A DNA stretch of 24,610 nucleotides from a virus: positions 1 through 24,610 of IMG/VR virus record IMGVR_UViG_3300009553_000095; one strand, written 5' to 3'. The position numbers and the translations under genes were made by a program. Shown here in pieces: positions 4,921-12,581 of the stretch (its first letter is position 1; each line of letters opens with the position of its first letter). Under the pieces are notes generated by a model. That model searched no databases and was not told the DNA's origin. It worked only from the letters and a program-made list of their open reading frames with translations.

Positions 4921-7192
4921 CTGGCACGACCACTGCGACAACATCGACAAGATCTATGCGAGCCTCGAACGCTTAGCCACGAACAGCACGTCCGGCCGCG
5001 CTATCCGCGATCGCGAGTTCGCGATGTTCTGGGCCAATTGCGAGGTGATCAAGCCCACGATCTACGCCAGCGCGCCTATCCCGGTGGTGACGCCAAAATT
5101 CAAGGACAGGAGGCCGGTCTACCAAGAGGCCAGCGAGGTGATGGAGCGATGCTGCATCGTCGCGTTCGACTTAACCCGCATCGACGACCTGATGAAGCTG
5201 GTGCGCGATGACTTAGCCCTGATCGGCCGCGGCGTGGCGTGGTGCAGATACGAGAGCGCAGGTGAAGGCCGCTATTCCAGCGAGCGCGTCTGCATCGACT
5301 TCAAGGGCCGCCGCGACTTCCTGCACTCGCTCAGCTCCAACTGGCGCGAGGTGACATGGGTCGCCGCAGCCAGCTACCTGACGCGATCGGAAGCGCGTCG
5401 CCGCTTCCGCAAGCACTCAGGAGACACCTACCAGAGCGCCGAATACAAGGTTGACAAGGACGCCAAGGAGATCGGCGGCGGCGACAACCGCGAGCGCGCC
5501 AAGTTTTGGGAGATCTGGAGCAAGGGCGACAAGAAGGTGATCTGGGTCGCGCACGGCTGCGAGGACATCCTCGACGAGGCCGAGCCGCATCTGGAGCTGC
5601 AAAACTACTTCCCGTGCCCAAGACCTGCATATGGGACCGTGCAGCGCGGCTCGCTGATCCCTGTCCCCGACATCATGCAGTACAAGGACCAGCTGGATGA
5701 AATAAACGCCTTGACCGCGAAGATCCACGCGCTGTCCGACGCGCTGGAAGCCAAAGGCTTCTACCCTGCCGGCGGCGGCGAGCTCGAGGAGGCGATCAAC
5801 GCCGCGATGGCGACGCACACCAGCGGCCGCTTGCTGGTGCCGATCAGCAATTGGGCCTCCTTCGGCAACACCAAGGAAGTCATCGTCTGGATGCCGATCG
5901 ACATGATCGCGACGACGATCACCGCGCTGGTGATGCTGCGCAAGCAGATCATCGAGGACATCTACCAGATCACCGGCATGGCCGACATCATGCGCGGAGA
6001 TACTGACCCTAATGAGACATTGGGCGCGCAGAAGCTGAAGAACCAGTACGGCACCACGCGGATAAGGGACAAGCAGGCCGAGCTGGTGCGGCTGTCTCGC
6101 GATCTGGTCGAGATCGCCAGCGAGATCATGACCGAAAAGTTCGACGACGCCACGCTGATACAGATGTCGCAGACGCAGCTGCGCACAGAGGACATGATCG
6201 AGCGCGACGCGCAGCAGATCGAGCAGGCGTTGCAGCAGATCCAGCAGCAGGCCATGCAGCAGATCCAGCAGGCGCAGCAACAGAAGCGATTAGCTCCACC
6301 GCAGCAGGCTCCGGGCGGCGCACCTCCGGCTGACCCTGCTGCTGGCGGCGCTGCACCGGGCGCGCCCCAACCCCCTGCCGACCCGGTGCAGCAGATTGTC
6401 GAGCAGGCGCAGCAGCAAATGCAGCAGGGCATGACGCAGCTGCAACAGCTCAAGGACGAGGTGACGATCGAGCAGGTGCTCTATTTCCTGAAGGACACGC
6501 GCGCGAAGTCGTTCACGCTCGACATCGAGACCGACAGCACGATCATGGCGGACGAGGACGCCGAGAAACAGCGCCGCACCGAGTTCACGCAGGTCTTAGG
6601 AGGGCTTCTACCGCAGCTCGCGCAGATGATCCAAGCCGACGCCAAGACCGCGCAATTCTGCGGCGAGGTGCTCAAGTTCGCCACGGCACCGTTCCGCGCA
6701 GGCCGCTCGCTCGACGGCGCGATCGACGATCTCGTCGAGCAGATGAAGGACAAGGCGAACCAGCCGCAGGCGACGGATCCGGCGACGCAGCAGGCGCAGA
6801 CAGCGTTGCAGATCGAAGGCATCAAGGCGCAGGTCGCAAGAGAGAAGCTGCAGCAGGACGCGGCCAATGACCGGGCGAAGCTCGAACAGGCCGATCGCCA
6901 TAAGCAGTGGGAACTGGCGAACCAGCGCCAGATCGCGGGCGTCAAGGCGCAGAGCGAAGTCGGCGAGCAGCAGGCTGATATGGCAGTTCAAGGCCAGAAG
7001 ATGCAGGAGAGCCACGAAGCGCATCAGGCGAACCTCCTAGCTAATCAGCAGAAGATGGCGATCGAGGCGCAAAAGGCGCAGGCGCAGCTGGCGTCGCACC
7101 AAGCCAAGCAGCAGGACATGGCGGCGCGCGCATCCGAGCGGCAGGAAGCGATGCGCATGAAGGCGATGCAGCCGCGGCCGGGGGGCATATGA
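4787..7192 (+). CDS. Portal protein, large P22-like type (801 aa)
   Basis: This is the likely dodecameric portal through which DNA is packaged and ejected. Assignment rests on its place after TerL, its size, and a body typical of podovirus portals: a mixed helix-strand region about residues 60-440 including NCEVIKPTIYASAP, a VRDDLALIGRGVAWCRYE strand region, an EEAINAAM helix and the stem-like QIIEDIYQITGMADIMRG. The C-terminal third is unusual in composition: about residues 470-560 are Gln-rich with a Pro/Ala/Gly linker (QQAPGGAPPADPAAGG), and about 655-795 form a long Gln/Ala/Lys coiled coil, comparable to the barrel of P22 portal. RBS GGAG lies about 9 nt before the ATG. The stop overlaps the next gene by ATGA. 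Confidence 0.88.
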   Translation: MADTAAAQHEDVRHDDLEFDPEIQPAKKSKAWLNRLQESEDAFDRWHDHCDNIDKIYASLERLATNSTSGRAIRDREFAMFWANCEVIKPTIYASAPIPVVTPKFKDRRPVYQEASEVMERCCIVAFDLTRIDDLMKLVRDDLALIGRGVAWCRYESAGEGRYSSERVCIDFKGRRDFLHSLSSNWREVTWVAAASYLTRSEARRRFRKHSGDTYQSAEYKVDKDAKEIGGGDNRERAKFWEIWSKGDKKVIWVAHGCEDILDEAEPHLELQNYFPCPRPAYGTVQRGSLIPVPDIMQYKDQLDEINALTAKIHALSDALEAKGFYPAGGGELEEAINAAMATHTSGRLLVPISNWASFGNTKEVIVWMPIDMIATTITALVMLRKQIIEDIYQITGMADIMRGDTDPNETLGAQKLKNQYGTTRIRDKQAELVRLSRDLVEIASEIMTEKFDDATLIQMSQTQLRTEDMIERDAQQIEQALQQIQQQAMQQIQQAQQQKRLAPPQQAPGGAPPADPAAGGAAPGAPQPPADPVQQIVEQAQQQMQQGMTQLQQLKDEVTIEQVLYFLKDTRAKSFTLDIETDSTIMADEDAEKQRRTEFTQVLGGLLPQLAQMIQADAKTAQFCGEVLKFATAPFRAGRSLDGAIDDLVEQMKDKANQPQATDPATQQAQTALQIEGIKAQVAREKLQQDAANDRAKLEQADRHKQWELANQRQIAGVKAQSEVGEQQADMAVQGQKMQESHEAHQANLLANQQKMAIEAQKAQAQLASHQAKQQDMAARASERQEAMRMKAMQPRPGGI

Positions 7193-7404
7193 GCAGCTCC
7201 AGCAACATCACGACACGCCCCTCGATGCGCGCGCTGACGCGCGCGTCGGATGACGCGCTGGTGCTGGTCAACATGGCTTTTGTTAGAATGATCACGCAGC
7301 AGTCCGCGGGCGTGCTGCGGCTACACTTCGGCCCGCAGGGCAACGACAACATCGACGTCAAGCTGGTGACCATAGACGAATTGCAGAGACAGATGGTGAC
7401 CTGA
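7189..7404 (+). CDS. Hypothetical phage protein (71 aa)
   Basis: The product has a disordered Ser/Thr-rich N-terminus (MSSSSNITTRPS), a helix (about 12-40) and a strand-turn-strand piece LRLHFGPQGNDNIDVKLV (about 43-60). I do not recognise a family. It is coupled to the portal by ATGA and to the next gene by a one-base TGATG overlap, so it is co-translated with the portal region and may be a minor head or head-tail component. Confidence 0.65.
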   Translation: MSSSSNITTRPSMRALTRASDDALVLVNMAFVRMITQQSAGVLRLHFGPQGNDNIDVKLVTIDELQRQMVT

Positions 7405-8927
7405 TGGGCACTAACGACGAGTATGGTTATAGCGACCTCGGCGTGCTCATCGGCGCAACGCCCGGTGAGCCGAACGTCACCGACTACGGGCAGGCCGACC
7501 TGCGGCCTTTCGCGATGGGCGCGTTGGCGCAGCATCGGGATTATCAACCTACTGCCGCGCAGGGCACGGACCTGTGGGGCTACCAGATGGGCGGCCGCGT
7601 TGTCCCGCCGCAAGACGTCGAGAAAGCCATGAACATGGCGATGTCGTTCTCCGGCGGCGGCCTCAAGGTCAAAGAAGTTGCTCCGGCGCTAGGCTCCGTG
7701 CTGAACCCACGCTTGCGCGCGCAAGCCGACGCGGTGCGCGGCACCTATCCGCAATACGCCGAGACGTATCCCGAGGTCGGACCTCCGGCGCTGATGAGCA
7801 AGCTGCCTGACCCTAAAAACCCCGGTAAGTACCTGCTCAAGCCCGGACCCGAAGTGCCGTACAGCTCGATGGAGGAGGCGCTGGCGATGGACGCGCGGCC
7901 CGATCACTTCTTGAGCAAGAAGAAGCTGCCGCAAGTCGAGGAGTTTGCAGACGCGCGCAACACCATTCAGAAGGATCTGGACCTGCACGGCTACACGCCG
8001 TACTTCGACCCGGCGAAGCGGTTCGACGTGAAGGGTGAACACTACGGACCGTTCGCGGACACCGGCACCGCAGCGGCACCAGCCACAGCCAAGACCGACG
8101 CCGAGTGGTTCGCTAAATACGGCACGGCGGAGAACCGTGCCAAGTTGCAGGCTGGTTTCGCCGAGGGCAAGAACGTGCCCGAGAGCGCCAACTGGTATCA
8201 CATGGGCCAGCTGGAGCGCGAGTACGTCAAGGAGTTCGGCGAGAAAGCAGGCCGCGAGGCGTTCAAGCGCGAGTTTGGTGACATGATGGCCGCGACGACC
8301 GGCGGCGCTGACCCTTATAATAACTTCCTGATGTCGCAGTATGCCAATGTCGCTGCGAAGAAGGGGGAGCGGCTGGCTACGCGCGCGTATGAACTTCCGT
8401 TCCCGATCGGAGGCCGCTACGCGTCTGGCAATCTCGAACAGGCGCAGAAATATATCGACGCGGGAATGAAGGGGTTCGATCCGGCGCAGAACCCGAAACG
8501 GTACGACTTTTCTAGCGCGTTCGCTGGCAACAAGAATGCGTCAACGATTGACGAACAAATGTATGGCGCGCTGCGCCCAGTTACGACAAAAGCCTCTGTC
8601 GGTTTGCCAGAGTGGTACGGCCCGGCTACGCGCGTCGCGCGAGAGGAAGCTGCCAAGGCTGGCGTTGACGCGCGCGGCTTTCAAGATGTTGCATGGGCGG
8701 GCCTGAAAAAGGGCAAGACCGGCGAAGGCTTCGACTATGCGGGTCCGATGATCAACACGATCAACCGCTCGATCGAAACCACGCACAGGCTCACCGGCAT
8801 GCCGCGCGAGGAGATCGTGCGTCGCGGACTGATCCGCAAAGAGATACCCATGTATGGCATCGGCGGTGCAACCGCGATGGGTTCACTGGCTTCACAAGGC
8901 GACTACCAACCCGAGGAGAAAATGTAA
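7404..8927 (+). CDS. DUF7178-like phage protein after the portal (507 aa)
   Basis: A large protein with a flexible front (about 1-230, rich in Pro, Gly and short helices) and a helical C-terminal domain about 255-490. The C-terminal domain resembles DUF7178-type domains: WYHMGQLEREY (about 263), a following GDMMAATTGGADPYNNF segment (about 291), a central YDFSSAFAGNKNASTIDEQM block (about 369-389) in the place where those proteins carry TxDxxMARAL, and a late helix ARGFQDVAWAGLK. DUF7178 proteins are common in tailed phages; their activity is not known to me. The protein may be a virion component, since it lies in the structural operon. It is coupled to both neighbours by one-base overlaps. 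Confidence 0.55.
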   Translation: MGTNDEYGYSDLGVLIGATPGEPNVTDYGQADLRPFAMGALAQHRDYQPTAAQGTDLWGYQMGGRVVPPQDVEKAMNMAMSFSGGGLKVKEVAPALGSVLNPRLRAQADAVRGTYPQYAETYPEVGPPALMSKLPDPKNPGKYLLKPGPEVPYSSMEEALAMDARPDHFLSKKKLPQVEEFADARNTIQKDLDLHGYTPYFDPAKRFDVKGEHYGPFADTGTAAAPATAKTDAEWFAKYGTAENRAKLQAGFAEGKNVPESANWYHMGQLEREYVKEFGEKAGREAFKREFGDMMAATTGGADPYNNFLMSQYANVAAKKGERLATRAYELPFPIGGRYASGNLEQAQKYIDAGMKGFDPAQNPKRYDFSSAFAGNKNASTIDEQMYGALRPVTTKASVGLPEWYGPATRVAREEAAKAGVDARGFQDVAWAGLKKGKTGEGFDYAGPMINTINRSIETTHRLTGMPREEIVRRGLIRKEIPMYGIGGATAMGSLASQGDYQPEEKM

Positions 8928-9760
8928 TGGCACCGCAGTCAGCTCTAACCGTGACGCCTCCAAATCCTACGCCTCCCTCAAACTTCGCCTGCACCGGCGT
9001 CACCGGCCCGAACCCGCCGAACTTCACCCGGCAGCAATACGCCAACCCGCAGAACCTGACCGCTGTCGCCGCCGACGGCTCCGGCGGGCGGCCGCAGTCG
9101 CCCTACGGCGTCAACCCGAACCCGCCGCCTTATTATGACGACGGCTCGGCGCTGACGCCTACGGCGTTCGCAGCCTCCGTCGCCGCGCTGACCGGCGGCA
9201 CCTCCGCGGCCGATAACGGCACCGGCACGACACCGGGCACCAACGCCGCGGGCGCGGGCGGCACCGGCTTCAACAGCGTGCTGGGCAGTTATCCCGGCGT
9301 CGCCTCCGGCCTCGTCCCGGCCGCCGCCAGCGCCACGGCGGAGGGGCTGGGCACCGAGACGTTAGCCACCGCCAGCTACTCCAGCGCGATCTACGCGCCC
9401 CTTGCCCTGACCACGGTCGGCTCCGGCCCGGCGCTGGTGAAGGCCACCACGGACGCCGGTGCGCCGGTCAGCCCGAACGCCAACCACGCCTCAAGCCTGT
9501 CTCCAGCAACCAATCCGGCGCTGACGTCGATCGCCTCGATCGCCTCCGGCGGCGGCACCGGCACCTGCTCGGCGACGGGCACCAACTTCACCCGCCAGAG
9601 CGTGCTGGTGGTGAACGGCGTCTCCTACCCGACCACGTTCGTGTCGGCCACCAACATCACCGCCACCACGGCCAAGCGGCCCACCGCGGGAACATGGCCG
9701 GTCTACGTCGTCACCGGCGGCGTCATCTCCACGGCAACCGTGAACTGGACCTTCTCATGA
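8927..9760 (+). CDS. Beta-rich structural protein with C-terminal IPT/TIG-like domain (277 aa)
   Basis: The start is the ATG at 8927 (one-base overlap with the previous stop) rather than the longer out-of-context frame from 8693. Residues 1-100 are Pro/Asn/Gly-rich and probably extended. The middle is Ala/Gly/Thr/Ser-rich. Residues about 200-277 look like an immunoglobulin-like IPT/TIG domain: a strand-rich segment with GTGTCSATGTNFTRQSVLVV, then VSATNITATT and a final VYVVTGGVISTATVNWTF strand pair. Such domains decorate phage heads or tails and help bind surfaces. It is ATGA-coupled to a second Ig-like protein. Confidence 0.65.
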   Translation: MAPQSALTVTPPNPTPPSNFACTGVTGPNPPNFTRQQYANPQNLTAVAADGSGGRPQSPYGVNPNPPPYYDDGSALTPTAFAASVAALTGGTSAADNGTGTTPGTNAAGAGGTGFNSVLGSYPGVASGLVPAAASATAEGLGTETLATASYSSAIYAPLALTTVGSGPALVKATTDAGAPVSPNANHASSLSPATNPALTSIASIASGGGTGTCSATGTNFTRQSVLVVNGVSYPTTFVSATNITATTAKRPTAGTWPVYVVTGGVISTATVNWTFS

Positions 9761-10212
9761 CAGACAAGAAGCGCGACGAGCACGAAGAAGCCGCCGCCAA
9801 GGGCAAGGTCGAGCCTGCGGCCGCACCGAAGGAGGCTGCGCCGCAGCCTTTCCCGTTCTCGGCATCCATCAACGAGCCTCAAACCGTCAGCCTGCCGCTG
9901 CCGGAAGGCGTGACGGTGCCAGAGCCGGTGATCGAAAGCATCTCGCCAGCGAGCTGCATGGTCGGAGATCCCGACTTTCCGTTGATCGTGTACGGCGACA
10001 ATTTCTTCGCCGACAGCGTCATCAACTTCGCAGGCCAAGACGAGCCGACCACGTTCGACGCCGACGCCAAAACCCTGTCCACCGGCGTCAAGCCGAGCCT
10101 GTGGGCGGAGCCGGTCATCGTGGACGTGATCATCAAGAACGGGCCGGTGTCGTCCGGCCCGGTCGCGTTCGAGTTCGCACCGATCGCGCGCTCGTCGACG
10201 AGGAAGAAATGA
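9757..10212 (+). CDS. Ig-like (IPT/TIG) structural protein (151 aa)
   Basis: The start at 9757 is set by the ATGA overlap. The N-terminus (1-45) is a charged Lys/Glu/Ala-rich linker. Residues about 58-145 form an Ig-like fold: PVIESISPASCMVGDP, then LIVYGDNFFADSVINFAG, then a strand-rich end with VIIKNGPVSSGPVAFEF, the typical IPT/TIG order of strands. The linker plus one Ig domain suggests an accessory head or tail decoration anchored by its N-terminus. It pairs with the previous gene, which also ends in an Ig-like domain. Confidence 0.7.
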   Translation: MTDKKRDEHEEAAAKGKVEPAAAPKEAAPQPFPFSASINEPQTVSLPLPEGVTVPEPVIESISPASCMVGDPDFPLIVYGDNFFADSVINFAGQDEPTTFDADAKTLSTGVKPSLWAEPVIVDVIIKNGPVSSGPVAFEFAPIARSSTRKK

Positions 10213-10412
10213 GCACGGCGGTGATCACGGTCGCCAGCGGCGGGCTGGCGGTGACCGATGTCACCGCCACCTTTCCGAAGCTGGGCATGCCGGTCACGGA
10301 GGCGATCGCGATCGGCACGGTCAAGTACGGTATCGCGGTAACCAAGGTCGCCGCAGGCGGCGTCCCGGTGACGTTCGTGGTGGTGTCGACGTCAGGCGGG
10401 AACCCGAAATGA
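10209..10412 (+). CDS. Small beta-repeat structural protein (67 aa)
   Basis: The start is the ATG at 10209 (ATGA overlap). The protein is almost all short hydrophobic strands and contains four copies of a small motif of the form Gly-hydrophobic-x-Val-Thr: GGLAVTDV (11-18), LGMPVTEA (25-32), YGIAVTKV (40-47) and GGVPVTFV (50-57). This suggests a minimal beta-roll or beta-sandwich building block. As I recall, similar short proteins occur beside capsid genes in rhizobial phages. It is ATGA-coupled on both sides, so it is made with the Ig-like proteins. Confidence 0.65.
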   Translation: MSTAVITVASGGLAVTDVTATFPKLGMPVTEAIAIGTVKYGIAVTKVAAGGVPVTFVVVSTSGGNPK

Positions 10413-10732
10413 CGATCGAGCTGGAGGAGTTCGAGCCGGGCCGCTGGCGGGTCCGGCGCGAGAGGCACGAAAAGCAGCGGGCCGAAAACATGCCGCTGCC
10501 TTACGTCATCAGCGACACCATGGAGCCTGTCGAGCAGGTCGACGGCAGGTTCTACACGTCCAAGCGCGCGTTCCGCGCGGTCGGCCGGGCCAATGGCTTG
10601 ATCGAAGTCGGCACTTCAAAGCTGGAGCCGAAGCGGCGTGCGACAGACAGTCCAGAGCACAGGAGACAGATAAGGGACACGTTAGGCAAAGTAGTCTCTG
10701 AGTACAAACAAGGGCGGCGGCCTAAGATCTAG
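10409..10732 (+). CDS. Conserved phage protein before the scaffold (107 aa)
   Basis: The N-terminal half is rich in Arg/Glu (RWRVRRERHEKQR, about 12-24). Residues about 48-70 carry FYTSKRAFRAVGRANGLIEVG, a pattern common to small proteins that lie between portal and capsid genes in short-tailed phages (SKxxFRxxxxxxGxxEVG), probably a DNA- or protein-binding helix. The tail is basic (KQGRRPKI). It starts by ATGA overlap. Its 3' end overlaps by 11 nt the 3' end of the convergent homing nuclease gene. Confidence 0.65.
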   Translation: MTIELEEFEPGRWRVRRERHEKQRAENMPLPYVISDTMEPVEQVDGRFYTSKRAFRAVGRANGLIEVGTSKLEPKRRATDSPEHRRQIRDTLGKVVSEYKQGRRPKI

Positions 10733-11198
10733 GTCGTCTGTTTTGCGATTGTTGGGCGCGCGTGGCCCAGCGAATGTTGCCGGGTTCGTAGTTTCCGTCG
10801 CTGTTCAATCTATCAATGGTCGTGCCATGTGGACGAGGCCCTACATCGCTCAAGAACGTCGGAAAGTCGTTCCACCGCTTGCACACGGTGATGCCGCGTC
10901 CACCGTAATACTTGAAATCCGTGGAGTTTGGGTCGGAGCAGCGTTGACGCATCCTTTTCCAGACGGAGTACAGCGGATGTCGAGGCGTGTCCCTTCTGGC
11001 ATGGCCGTGGCGGGCACCCTGCCAGCAACCGCAAGAAGTTATGACACCCTGTCGGAGTGGTCCGCCTCTGACAACCGACGTCGCGCCGCAGTCGCATTGG
11101 CACAGCCATGTTTTCTGCCCGTTGCGCACAGTTTCGGTCATCGCGACGACGACCAGTCGCCCAAAACGCTGTCCGGTGATGTCTTTAAAGGAACCCAT
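10722..11198 (-). CDS. Homing-type endonuclease, degenerate HNH with zinc ribbon (158 aa)
   Basis: This is a free-standing mobile nuclease candidate, and the only minus-strand gene inside the late operon. The start at 11198 is preferred over the longer frame from 11237, because TAAGG lies about 6 nt upstream. Residues 31-58 form a Cys zinc ribbon (CQCDCG and SCGC). The rest is the widespread phage family with YYGGRGITVCKRW (98-109), FLSDVGPRPHG (115-125) and TIDRLNSDGNYEPGNIRWAT (127-146), then a basic end. Compared with HNH_3 enzymes, the first catalytic His is replaced (IDR rather than DH), so it may cut by another residue or only bind DNA. Its orientation and its convergent overlap with the 107-aa gene suggest a recent insertion. 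Confidence 0.8.
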   Translation of the reverse strand: MGSFKDITGQRFGRLVVVAMTETVRNGQKTWLCQCDCGATSVVRGGPLRQGVITSCGCWQGARHGHARRDTPRHPLYSVWKRMRQRCSDPNSTDFKYYGGRGITVCKRWNDFPTFLSDVGPRPHGTTIDRLNSDGNYEPGNIRWATRAQQSQNRRPRS

Positions 11199-11272
11199 AC
11201 CAAACCTTACTGAGGTTGGTACTAAAGTGCAACTCATAACGGTCCAACCGGCCGTAAAAGAAGGAAATTATC

Positions 11273-12562
11273 ATGTCCGACACGTCAGTTACGTCTGCGC
11301 CGCCCCAGCCCGCACAGACCTCTACGAATACTCCATCCGTAGGCGAAGTGCCGATCAACCAGAACCCGGTCAACAGCCCGAACCCGGTCGGCTCGCAGGC
11401 ACCCGAAAAGCCGCAGGATGCCGCCGCCGAGCGGCGCGCGTCCATCCAGCGCGCGTTCGATCGCGCCAGCAACCCGCCGCCGAAGGGCCAGCAGCCCGCC
11501 CAGAAGGCCGCGCCGCCAGCGCAGGCCAAGCCGGGCCATAACCAGCCGCCGGAGGAGACGAAGCCGGAGCGGCTGGATCTCCGCAAGCGTCCGCAAGCGG
11601 AAGCTGCGGTGCCGTCCGCGGCCCAGCCAAGGGACAGAGGGCGGTTCGCGCCGCGGGCGCAAGGCGCGCCCGGCAACGTTCAGGATACGCGGACTGCACA
11701 GGGAAACATCCCACAACAGGGTACCAATCAGGGACAGCCGGTCCGCAAACTGCCCGCAAATGCGCCGTACGCGCAGCCGCCGTCGCGGATGTCCGAGCGT
11801 GCCAAGGCGGAGTGGTCGACCACGCCGGAGAGCGTGCGCGGCGAGGTCGGCCGGATGCAGGAGGAGTTCGTCAAGGCGTACCGGGTCTACAAGACCGATT
11901 TCGAGGAGATGTCCAAGATCCGGCACTTCCACAAGATGGCCGCGGACCAAGGTACCACGCTCCAGACCGCGCTCACGAACTATGTCGGCATGGAGCAGAA
12001 GCTGCGCGCGGACCCGATCGCGGGCTTGGACGTGATAGTCAATAATCTGAACCTGCGCACGCCGGATGGCGAGAAGATCGGCCTGCGCGACATCGCGTAT
12101 CACGTCCTCTCACAGTCGCCGGACCAGCTCCGCCAGCTCCAGATGGGCAACCAGCAGCAGGCGGCATCCCAGCAGATCGGGGCGCTGCACCAGCAGATCC
12201 AGCACTTGCAGCAGACCGTGCAACAGATGCATACTAACCAGCAGTTCGTCCAGACGCGGTCCGCGATCGACGTGTTCGCCGATACGCATCCGAGATTTGA
12301 TGAATTGGGGACCGTCATCGAGCGCGAGTTGAAGCTCGGCTTCGATCTCGAAACGGCCTACCGGCGGGCGGAGCTGCTCCACCCGACCACCCGAGCGCCT
12401 CAGACGCGCACCCCATCGGCTCAGACCCGAGAACCGGACCGCTCGATCCACGGCACCAGCGAGATAGGCCCTAACGGGACTTCGCGGCGACCTCGACAGG
12501 CAAGTCCAACCCCTCGCGCAGCTGTTGCGAACGCCATCGCGCGTTTGAACGGCAGTATCTGA
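11273..12562 (+). CDS. Scaffolding protein candidate (429 aa)
   Basis: It lies directly before the major capsid protein with a good RBS (AAGGAA). Residues 1-170 are disordered and rich in Pro, Gln, Ala and Arg. About 172-300 are helical and contain SERAKAEW (common in scaffold or capsid-assembly proteins), GRMQEEFVKAYRVYKTDFEEM and ADPIAGLDVIVNNL. A Gln-rich coiled coil occupies about 295-330, followed by DVFADTHPRFDELG and a final helix AVANAIARLNGSI that could contact the capsid. Long, acidic/Gln-rich helical proteins in this position act as internal scaffolds. The C-terminal helix is basic, as expected for coat binding. No protease is present in this window. Confidence 0.75.
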   Translation: MSDTSVTSAPPQPAQTSTNTPSVGEVPINQNPVNSPNPVGSQAPEKPQDAAAERRASIQRAFDRASNPPPKGQQPAQKAAPPAQAKPGHNQPPEETKPERLDLRKRPQAEAAVPSAAQPRDRGRFAPRAQGAPGNVQDTRTAQGNIPQQGTNQGQPVRKLPANAPYAQPPSRMSERAKAEWSTTPESVRGEVGRMQEEFVKAYRVYKTDFEEMSKIRHFHKMAADQGTTLQTALTNYVGMEQKLRADPIAGLDVIVNNLNLRTPDGEKIGLRDIAYHVLSQSPDQLRQLQMGNQQQAASQQIGALHQQIQHLQQTVQQMHTNQQFVQTRSAIDVFADTHPRFDELGTVIERELKLGFDLETAYRRAELLHPTTRAPQTRTPSAQTREPDRSIHGTSEIGPNGTSRRPRQASPTPRAAVANAIARLNGSI

Positions 12563-12581
12563 ACCCTTTGGAGTTGAGCAC

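Noticed and set aside
5417-6280. Minus-strand frame of 287 codons opposite the portal
   Set aside because: A complement of Gln and Asp codons gives the Leu/His-rich product; no RBS and no fold pattern.
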